A DNA stretch of 64,000 bases from Prevotella sp. GTDB lineage: Bacteria > Bacteroidota > Bacteroidia > Bacteroidales > Bacteroidaceae. The stretch spans positions 1-64,000 of the forward strand of contig JAFZUS010000003.1 of the NCBI GenBank assembly GCA_017618275.1, given 5' to 3'. Made by a program: the position numbers and the translations under genes. Positions within the stretch are counted from its first letter, which is position 1. Every line of letters starts with the position of its first letter. Shown here in pieces: positions 23,822 through 31,504 of this stretch. The notes below the pieces were generated by a model that was not told the DNA's origin, searched no databases, and saw only the letters and a program-made list of their open reading frames with translations.

Positions 23822-25579
23822 ATGAAACAGTACACCCTTTCACTCCTTCTCCTGCTCTTGGTAGGATTGCTGCCGATGAAGGCAGACAACATCACCGTTG
23901 ACGGTACCTCCCGCTCGTACAATGTCATTGTGCCTAAGAACCTGGGCGAGAATCGCCCGTTGCTCATCTTCTGTCACGGCTACAATCAAGATGCCAACTG
24001 GATGCAGAACAACGAGTTCAAGAACGACAATGTTAGCATGGAGGCCGTGTGCGACACCGCCAAGTTCGTCTGCGTCTTCCCCAACGGTATCGACAAGGCG
24101 TGGGATACCAGCGGCAATCGTGACATCAATTTCATTAAGGCCATTATCGAGAAGATGTTCACGCAGTATAACATTGACCTCAACCGCGTCTATCTGGGCG
24201 GCTTCTCCATGGGTGGCATGCTCACGTACACTGCTATCAACAAGTTGTCAGACGTCGTTGCTGCATTTGTTTCCTGCAGTGGTCCGTCAACCGTCACGCC
24301 CAAAACCGGCTTGCGCCCGATTCCCCTGCTGCATATTCAGGGAACGGCCGACAACTTCAGTAATGTACAGCCCGCACTCAACCCGTGGATTAAGCACAAC
24401 GGCTGTTCCACAACCGACAGGGTCATTAGCAATTACAATGGCTTCAGCGGTGCCAAATTGCACATCTGGGGCCCTGGAAACGATGGTGTCGAAGTACGAC
24501 TCATAGAACTGAAGGACAAAGGTCACTGGATCTGTAAGGAGCGCCAAGTGTATACCGGTAAGGAGATCTGGAACTTCTGCAAGAAATACTCGTTGAATAA
24601 GACCACACCGAATGTGAAGATCACCTCGCCTGCCACCGGCAGTAAACACATCTGTTTTGCCCCGAAGGACGAATTGGCGTTCCCCGATATCACCATCACC
24701 GCCACGGCAGACGACCCGAACGGCACTGTAGAAAAGGTGGAGTTCTACGACGGTACGACACTGCTCGCCACCTGTACGACCAAGCCCTACAAAGCCACGC
24801 TGACGACGACCACCACCGGCAAGCACACCTTGAAAGCCGTGGCCACCGACAACGACGGCGAGACGAGCACGGCCACCGTTGAGGTGACACTACAGGCCCC
24901 CACGTCAACACTTACCCTCTCGACGGACTTCAAGGAGGCTAACGCCCTGCCTGCAGGATGGACCACCTACGACAGCAGCGAGCGTCGCACGGGCTACAGC
25001 AGCGGTTATACGTCGGGCTGCCGTGTACTGCAGTTTACTGGATCGTCCAAAGGATTCAACTATGGTCTCTATATCCGTAATATCAATGGAAATGCCCATC
25101 AGGGTTGGGCCAAGTACGGCCTCAGCAACGCAGGCACCACGCTCAACCTGGCCCCTGGCCACTATACACTGAAATACAAGATATGCAATTGGAACATGTC
25201 CGACTTTGGTGCCGTAGAACTGGGCATCGAGAAGCGCACGGGCAGCACGGCCATCGCCAGCCAGACATACATGCCGAATATCAATATCGGCAATGTGGCT
25301 TCAAACAACTTCGCCTCTCCGCAACAGCAAACCTTCGAGTTCGACGTTACCGATCAGGGCGACTATGTGATCGCCGTCTATTCGGCTCCCTCAGGGTGGA
25401 GCGACTGCATTATCGGCCAACTGATCCTGACCGTCAACAGTTATTTGCCTACGGGCATCCGCTCAACACGCCACGAGACAAATGACAACAGACTCTATGA
25501 CCTCCAAGGCCGCGAAATCGATCACCCGACCAAAGCCGGAATATACATCAAGAACGGTCAGAAGATCCTGATGAAATAA
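23822..25579 (+). CDS. CE1 family feruloyl/acetyl xylan esterase
   Basis: The 585-residue secreted protein has an N-terminal alpha/beta hydrolase of the CE1/PHB-depolymerase-like type with Ser129 in GFSMGG, an Asp in IQGTADN and a His in KDKGHW. A bacterial Ig-like domain (about 255-355, VEFYDGTTLLATC) and a jelly-roll domain that may bind carbohydrate (about 365-545) follow, then a sorting-like tail (LYDLQGREI, AGIYIKNGQKILMK). It should remove ferulate or acetate esters from xylan. It lies 12 bases after the GH30 gene. Confidence 0.85.
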   Translation: MKQYTLSLLLLLLVGLLPMKADNITVDGTSRSYNVIVPKNLGENRPLLIFCHGYNQDANWMQNNEFKNDNVSMEAVCDTAKFVCVFPNGIDKAWDTSGNRDINFIKAIIEKMFTQYNIDLNRVYLGGFSMGGMLTYTAINKLSDVVAAFVSCSGPSTVTPKTGLRPIPLLHIQGTADNFSNVQPALNPWIKHNGCSTTDRVISNYNGFSGAKLHIWGPGNDGVEVRLIELKDKGHWICKERQVYTGKEIWNFCKKYSLNKTTPNVKITSPATGSKHICFAPKDELAFPDITITATADDPNGTVEKVEFYDGTTLLATCTTKPYKATLTTTTTGKHTLKAVATDNDGETSTATVEVTLQAPTSTLTLSTDFKEANALPAGWTTYDSSERRTGYSSGYTSGCRVLQFTGSSKGFNYGLYIRNINGNAHQGWAKYGLSNAGTTLNLAPGHYTLKYKICNWNMSDFGAVELGIEKRTGSTAIASQTYMPNINIGNVASNNFASPQQQTFEFDVTDQGDYVIAVYSAPSGWSDCIIGQLILTVNSYLPTGIRSTRHETNDNRLYDLQGREIDHPTKAGIYIKNGQKILMK

Positions 25580-25586
25580 AGAGAAG

Positions 25587-28004
25587 ATGAAAAGACTTTT
25601 ACTGATCTCAATCACCCTGTGCACCTGCGTGGGTGTGACAGCCCAAGTAAGACAACTGTTTGACGACGGCTGGACTTTTTCTCGCGATGGAAAGACCGTG
25701 AACGTGAACCTGCCTCACGACTGGGACATCTATACCGCCCCGGACCCCGCTACGGGAGCCACAGGCACAGGCGGTGGCTGGTTTCCGGGGGGCAAGGGCG
25801 AATATCGGAAGACATTCGTCACACCGAAGGGTGAGCGGGTCAAACTACACTTCGAGGGTGTCTATCAGAAAGCCGAAGTCTATGTGAACGGCCAGAAGGC
25901 CGGACAGCATGCCTATGGCTACACGCCGTTCACGGTCGATATCACACCTTATCTGGTACCGGCCCCCATTACCCGTAAGAAGAGACGGGCAAAAGTACGG
26001 CAAAACGAAGTCGTGGTAAAGGTCGACAACTCCCAGCAGCCCAACTGCCGCTGGTACTCCGGCTCCGGCATCTATCGCCACGTGTGGTTAGAGACAATGC
26101 CCGCCTTGCACATCGTAGAGAACGGTGTCCTGATCTGGACCTCTGAGGTTAGCGACCAACAGGCTACGCTCAATATGATGGTGAACATCGATAACGAAGG
26201 GCTGGAAGCCCGCGAGATTGACGATGTCGAAGTGACCTTCAACGACGGAACCTTCACGCTGATACCTTTATATGAGGAGATCAAGCAGGAATGGAAGGAG
26301 AAATATACCGTGGTGAAGTACAAGGGGACATCCGTCTGCGGCCTCGGCTACACCATCGACAATCCCCGCCTCTGGTCGCCTGACGATCCCTATCTCTATG
26401 AGGCTACCATCAGATTGAAGGAAAAGGGAAAGGTGATCGACGAGCAGACGGTGAAATTCGGTATCCGCACGGCGACCTTCGATGCACAGAAGGGCTTCCT
26501 CCTCAACGGCAAGCCATTGCTCATCAATGGTGCCTGCATACACCACGATGACGGTGTGTTAGGCGCTATGGCCTTCGATGCTGCCGAGATAAGAAAGGTG
26601 CGCCAGATGAAGGAGGCGGGCTTCAACCTCATCCGGACATCGCACAACCCCACCACCCGTGCTTTCCTCGACGCCTGCGACTCATTGGGTATGCTGGTCA
26701 TCGACGAGGCGTTCGACGGCTGGCGACAGGCCAAGACACCCTACGACTATTCCACGCTCATCGACTCCTGCTACCGTGCCGACATCTCTGCGATGGTACA
26801 GCGCGACCGCCTGCATCCCAGCGTCATTGCCTGGAGCATCGGCAACGAGGTCATGGAGCGCAAGGACATCCGTGTCGTCACCACCGCCCGCCAACTGAAA
26901 CAGGCCATCCTGAATATGGATGACACACGCCCTGTGACGGAAGCGCTTTGCTCTTGGGACAGCGACTGGGAGATCTACGACCCACACGCCGAGGTGCTTG
27001 ATGTGGTGGGCTACAACTATATGATCCATAAGCACGAGGGCGACCACAGGCGCGATCCAAAGCGCATCATCTGGCAGACGGAGAGTTTTCCGCGTGATGC
27101 CTTCAAGAACTGGGCCATCGTCAACGACTATTCCTACGTGGTAGGCGATATCGTCTGGACGGGTCTCGACTATCTGGGCGAGAGCGGCATCGGACGCTAC
27201 TATTATCAGGGTGAACGTCCTGGCGAGCACTATGTCGATGGCGGACAGCCCGACTGGCACGGAGCCTACTGTGGCGACGTGGATATCACCGGCTGGCGCA
27301 AACCCATCAGTCACTATCGCGAAATGCTGTGGGGAAATGAGGAAGAAGAAAGGGGAAAGTTGTATATGGCGGTGAAGGAACCAGATGGCTTTCACGGCAG
27401 AATCCGTACCACGGCCTGGAGTGTCTGGCCCATGTGGGAGAGTTGGACCTGGCCGGGCTGGGAAGGCAAACCCATTGAGGTAGAGGTCTATACGAAGGCA
27501 CCAGAGGTAACACTATATCTCAACGACAAGCCCATCGGTACGAAAGCCGTCAACCGCAATACGGAATACAAGGCAGTCTTCACTGTCAACTACGAGCCGG
27601 GCGTGCTTCGCGCCGAGACCTCTGGCACATCCTCCTTGAAGGGGGAGGTCACAACCCTCTCCACCGCTGGCGAGCCCGCAAGTCTGAGGCTCACCGTCGA
27701 CAAGCCGTCGATGAAGGCCGATGGCCAGGATCTGACATTTGTCACCGTAGAGGTCGTCGACAGCCAAGACCGCGTCTGTCCTGAGGCAGCCATCGACTGT
27801 GAGGCCGTTGTGAAGGGACAGGGTCAGTTGCTGGCTTTCGCCTCTGCTGACCTAAAGGACCGCGAGCCCTATACCTCACCCCGTGCAAAGACCTGGAAAG
27901 GCCGCGCCCTGCTCGTCGTGCGCAGCCATAAGACCAAGGGCAAGGCGCAAGTCAGCATCAAGAGCAGTCTGCCCACCGCCACCCTGAACATCCAAGCGAA
28001 ATAA
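25587..28004 (+). CDS. GH2 family glycosidase with DUF4982
   Basis: The 805-residue protein has a signal peptide (to about TAQ20), the GH2 sugar-binding, Ig-like and barrel domains, acid/base Glu421 in WSIGNEVMER and nucleophile Glu499 in WQTESF, then a DUF4982-like domain (WESWTWPGWEGKPIEVEVYT) and a C-terminal Ig-like domain. GH2 enzymes of this form act as beta-galactosidases or related exo-enzymes; in a xylan operon the target is probably a side-chain or terminal sugar, which is inference. A short palindrome at 27630-27650 is translated as TSSLKGEV. The gene begins 7 bases after the CE1 gene. Confidence 0.85.
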   Translation: MKRLLLISITLCTCVGVTAQVRQLFDDGWTFSRDGKTVNVNLPHDWDIYTAPDPATGATGTGGGWFPGGKGEYRKTFVTPKGERVKLHFEGVYQKAEVYVNGQKAGQHAYGYTPFTVDITPYLVPAPITRKKRRAKVRQNEVVVKVDNSQQPNCRWYSGSGIYRHVWLETMPALHIVENGVLIWTSEVSDQQATLNMMVNIDNEGLEAREIDDVEVTFNDGTFTLIPLYEEIKQEWKEKYTVVKYKGTSVCGLGYTIDNPRLWSPDDPYLYEATIRLKEKGKVIDEQTVKFGIRTATFDAQKGFLLNGKPLLINGACIHHDDGVLGAMAFDAAEIRKVRQMKEAGFNLIRTSHNPTTRAFLDACDSLGMLVIDEAFDGWRQAKTPYDYSTLIDSCYRADISAMVQRDRLHPSVIAWSIGNEVMERKDIRVVTTARQLKQAILNMDDTRPVTEALCSWDSDWEIYDPHAEVLDVVGYNYMIHKHEGDHRRDPKRIIWQTESFPRDAFKNWAIVNDYSYVVGDIVWTGLDYLGESGIGRYYYQGERPGEHYVDGGQPDWHGAYCGDVDITGWRKPISHYREMLWGNEEEERGKLYMAVKEPDGFHGRIRTTAWSVWPMWESWTWPGWEGKPIEVEVYTKAPEVTLYLNDKPIGTKAVNRNTEYKAVFTVNYEPGVLRAETSGTSSLKGEVTTLSTAGEPASLRLTVDKPSMKADGQDLTFVTVEVVDSQDRVCPEAAIDCEAVVKGQGQLLAFASADLKDREPYTSPRAKTWKGRALLVVRSHKTKGKAQVSIKSSLPTATLNIQAK
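27630..27650. repeat. Short REP-like palindrome inside the GH2 gene
   Basis: CCTCCTT-GAA-GGGGGAGG forms a short hairpin and is read in frame. It resembles the core of the palindromes at 16982 and 62889 but lacks their longer G-rich flank. Confidence 0.4.
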
Positions 28005-28023
28005 CCAACACAAAAAGACAACT

Positions 28024-31000
28024 ATGTGGTCATGTTTACTATCTGTTATTCTGGTTATCAACGAACTGATGGCCTCGAACGCCGGCGAGGTGATGAGCCC
28101 CGCCATCAACTTCGACAGTTGGATAGAATTGTATAACCCCGGCGAACAGGACGTGAATCTGGCCGGCATGTACCTGAGCAATGATACCCAGAACCCCATG
28201 CTGTGGAAGATGCCGAACAATGTGGGAACGGTTCCTGCAAAGGGCTTTAAGGTCGTGTGGCTCGGTTCCAACGACATCAAGAGCAACCAGGCACCCTTCA
28301 AACTCGACTGCGACGGCGGAACGATCTGTCTGAGCGACAGCAAGGGAGAACTTATCACCAGCCTGACTTATCCGCAGGCCCTGAGCCGTACGGCCTGGGC
28401 CCGTAAGACCGACGGCGGCGACGAGTGGGGATGGACGGCTCAGGCCACCCCCGAAGCCACCAATACAACGGCCACGTTCGCTGACAAACGGTTACCGGCA
28501 CCCGAGGTGGATCAGGGCAGTCAGTTATTCAGTAATTCGATAAAATTTAAAGTCCAGATTCCCAAAGGCGCCTCCCTGCACTACACCCTCGACGGAAGTA
28601 TGCCCACTAAGAACAGTTATCCTTCTGCTAGCGGGCAGTTCGAAGTGAGCAATACCACCAACTACGTGTTCCGTCTCTTCCAGGACGGCTACCTACCCAG
28701 TCCGCCCGTGACACGCAGTTACATCAAGACCGACACAAAATACACCATCCCTATCGTGAGCATCGTGGGTAATCAGATGTATTTCTCCGACCCCAAGATT
28801 GGCATCGACTGTAACGGCGACGGCACCAACGGCAAGACTGGTAATGGGCAGAACCAACCACGTAACTACAACATGGACTGGGACCGCCCCGTGAACTTCA
28901 GTTACATCAGTCCCACGGAGGGCATGCTCTTCAACCAGGACGTGAATGTGAGCATCTCCGGCGGATGGACCCGCGCCGTTTCTCCCCGTTCGATGAAACT
29001 GAAGTCCAACAAGGTGTTCGACGGACTGAACCACCTCGATTATCCTTTCTTCCCACAGAAACCCTATATCCGCAGCAAGGTGCTGCTGGTACGCAATGGC
29101 GGCAATGATGCCCGGGAGCATCACGCCCGCTTCACCGATCCCGCCCTGACCACCATCATCCAGCGCTCCGGCATAGACCTCGACGTACAAAGTACGGTTC
29201 AGGTGGCTGAGTTCGTCAACGGCAAGTTCAAAGGCATATTAAACCTCCGCGAGCCCAACAACGACAAGTTCGCTTATGCCAACTGGGGCTATGACGACGA
29301 TGAACTGGATGCCTTCGAGAACAAAACATTCAAGAACGGTGACAACGAGGCCTACCGCCACCTCTGCGACATCAGCAAGAACATCAACCAACAAGGCGTC
29401 TACGATGAAGTGAAAAGCCTGCTCGACATCGATGAATTCATCAACTATATGGCCGTGGAGATCTATATTGGCAATGATGACTGGCCGGAGAACAACGCCA
29501 AGGGCTATCGTAGTCGCAACGACGGGCGCTTCCGCTTTGTATGCTTCGACCTCGACTATGCTTTCCATCCCTGGGGGCGTACGATCTCGTCGCTCAACAC
29601 CTACGGTCAGGAAAACAGCAATAAGGTGGACATGGTGGTACTCTTCCTGAACCTGCTTAAGCACGACGAGTTCCGCAAGCGATTCATCGACACCTTCTGT
29701 ATTGTCGCCAGTAGTGTCTTTGAGCGCGAACGTGCCACCGCCATCGTCAACGAACTCGCCGATGCCATGAGTCCCATGTCACAGTTGGACGGCTATGTAC
29801 CCGACAGGGCCGCCAACAACATCAAGAACAAACTGCAGGGCTGGTTAAGTACGGAGATGAGCCAGTTGCAGAAGTACCAGCCGATGAAACTCACCAACAC
29901 GAAGAAACAAAGTGTCTCGCTGGTCGCCGATACGGAAGGGGCCAACCTCTTTATCAACGGTCTGAAGGTACCGTACGCCACCTTCAACGGACAACTGTTC
30001 GCACCCGTGACCTTAGAGGCGAAGGCTCCCATAGGCTATACCTTCACCGGATGGAAGAAAGGCACCAGCGCCACCGTGCAACTGATCAAGGACAACGACA
30101 CGTGGAAATACTACGACCAGGGCGCAGCCCCCTCAAACTGGAACGCCAGCGACTTCAACGACAGTGGTTGGTCGTCAGGTCCAGCCCCCTTAGGCTACAA
30201 GATGACGGGCGTGAAGACCACCGTGAGTTATGGCTCCGACCCCGACCGGAAGAATCCCACCACCTACTTCCGCAAGACCATCAGCCTCAAATCCGCCCCA
30301 TCACGCAGCGATGCGTTCCTGCTGAACTACCAGGTGGACGACGGCTTTGTGGTCTATGTCAACGGCCAAGAGGCCGGACGCTTCAACATGCCCAGCGGAG
30401 AGATCCGTTTCGACAGTTTCTCCTCCAGTTACGCTGATGACACACCCCTGACGGGTACCCTTGAACTCTCGCCGTCGCTGTTCAAGAGCGGCAGCAACGT
30501 CATTGCCGTCGAGGTCCACAACAACAAATATGCTTCCGGCGACCAGTACTGGTCGGCGGAACTCTTCACCTCGGTAAGTTCGAGTCGCGAGGAATTCTTT
30601 TCCTCAGAGAGCGTGATAGACCTGCCAGCCGACAATGCCCTGTCGCTCGTGGCCTGCTTCACCCCGCTCTCCGACAAGGAGAAGGCCGCACAGGGCATCA
30701 ACCCCGTGCGCATCAATGAGGTGAGTGCTGCCAATAGCGTCTTTGTCAACGACTACTGGAAGCACAACGACTGGGTGGAACTCTTCAACACCACCGACAG
30801 TCCCGTCAACGTGGAAGGCATGTACCTGAGCGACAATCTGGCCAAGCCCAAGAAATACCAGATCAGCAAAGGCAAGTCACAGGCAGAGACCACCATACCC
30901 GCACACGGCTACCTCGTCGTCTGGTGCGACAAACTTGATCCCGTCACACAACTGCATGCCGACTTCAAATTGGATGCCGACGGCGGCGATGTGATACTGA

Positions 31001-31440
31001 CTGCCGCCGATGAGTCGTGGTGTGACCAGATGACTTATACCCGGCATCAGGGTAACGAAAGCGTGGGCCGCTATCCCGACGGGAATGCCGATGTCTTTGC
31101 CATGAACAACCCCACCATCGCCAAGCCCAACATCCTGTCAAGTTACGCCATCAGCGTGGAGCAGCCACAGAGCGCAGGCATTCACGACATCATGGCTGAT
31201 GCCACGGAGCAAATCAGTATCCGCTATGCCGAGGGCAGCCTCATCATCCGCAGCACGTCGGCAGACCGTCTGCAACTGAGGATTGCCAACCTTGCCGGAC
31301 AAAACGCGATGGCGCTGCCCGTCGAGTTGACCGGCGGCTATGCTGAAGTACCGGTTGAAAAACTGCCAACAGGCATCTTCATCGCCACCATCACCGACCG
31401 CCAGAGGCATAAGGCGACGTGTAAGTTTATCAAGCGATAG
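28024..31440 (+). CDS. CotH-kinase protein with two lamin-tail domains
   Basis: The 1138-residue protein starts almost directly with a lamin-tail domain (VINELMASN), then a chitobiase-like Ig domain (about 150-235), a CotH kinase domain (about 290-600) with GNDDWPENN near 483-491 and FDLDYAFHPWG (Asp509, Asp511), a galactose-binding-like beta-sandwich (about 690-870), a second lamin-tail domain (about 895-1020) and a sorting-like end (EKLPTGIFIATI). CotH is an atypical protein kinase known from spore coats and also found in cellulosome-associated proteins of gut anaerobes. It is the last gene of the GH30-CE1-GH2 operon. The N-terminus is odd: only about ten hydrophobic residues precede the first domain, so the signal peptide is short or missing. 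Confidence 0.8.
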   Translation: MWSCLLSVILVINELMASNAGEVMSPAINFDSWIELYNPGEQDVNLAGMYLSNDTQNPMLWKMPNNVGTVPAKGFKVVWLGSNDIKSNQAPFKLDCDGGTICLSDSKGELITSLTYPQALSRTAWARKTDGGDEWGWTAQATPEATNTTATFADKRLPAPEVDQGSQLFSNSIKFKVQIPKGASLHYTLDGSMPTKNSYPSASGQFEVSNTTNYVFRLFQDGYLPSPPVTRSYIKTDTKYTIPIVSIVGNQMYFSDPKIGIDCNGDGTNGKTGNGQNQPRNYNMDWDRPVNFSYISPTEGMLFNQDVNVSISGGWTRAVSPRSMKLKSNKVFDGLNHLDYPFFPQKPYIRSKVLLVRNGGNDAREHHARFTDPALTTIIQRSGIDLDVQSTVQVAEFVNGKFKGILNLREPNNDKFAYANWGYDDDELDAFENKTFKNGDNEAYRHLCDISKNINQQGVYDEVKSLLDIDEFINYMAVEIYIGNDDWPENNAKGYRSRNDGRFRFVCFDLDYAFHPWGRTISSLNTYGQENSNKVDMVVLFLNLLKHDEFRKRFIDTFCIVASSVFERERATAIVNELADAMSPMSQLDGYVPDRAANNIKNKLQGWLSTEMSQLQKYQPMKLTNTKKQSVSLVADTEGANLFINGLKVPYATFNGQLFAPVTLEAKAPIGYTFTGWKKGTSATVQLIKDNDTWKYYDQGAAPSNWNASDFNDSGWSSGPAPLGYKMTGVKTTVSYGSDPDRKNPTTYFRKTISLKSAPSRSDAFLLNYQVDDGFVVYVNGQEAGRFNMPSGEIRFDSFSSSYADDTPLTGTLELSPSLFKSGSNVIAVEVHNNKYASGDQYWSAELFTSVSSSREEFFSSESVIDLPADNALSLVACFTPLSDKEKAAQGINPVRINEVSAANSVFVNDYWKHNDWVELFNTTDSPVNVEGMYLSDNLAKPKKYQISKGKSQAETTIPAHGYLVVWCDKLDPVTQLHADFKLDADGGDVILTAADESWCDQMTYTRHQGNESVGRYPDGNADVFAMNNPTIAKPNILSSYAISVEQPQSAGIHDIMADATEQISIRYAEGSLIIRSTSADRLQLRIANLAGQNAMALPVELTGGYAEVPVEKLPTGIFIATITDRQRHKATCKFIKR

Positions 31441-31448
31441 CCTATAAA

Positions 31449-31490
31449 CCAATAACCCTGCCTTATTGCGCAATAAGGCAGGGTTATTGG
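31449..31490. terminator. Perfect 42-bp palindrome, bidirectional terminator
   Basis: All 21 base pairs match; the arms read CCAATAACCCTGCCTTATTG and its complement around a central GC. It lies between two convergent operons (stop at 31440 and stop at 31505). A third, slightly altered copy of the right arm (AAATAAGGCTGGGTTATTTG, 31492-31511) follows directly and runs into the last codons of the GH10 gene. Confidence 0.85.
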
Positions 31491-31504
31491 AAAATAAGGC
31501 TGGG

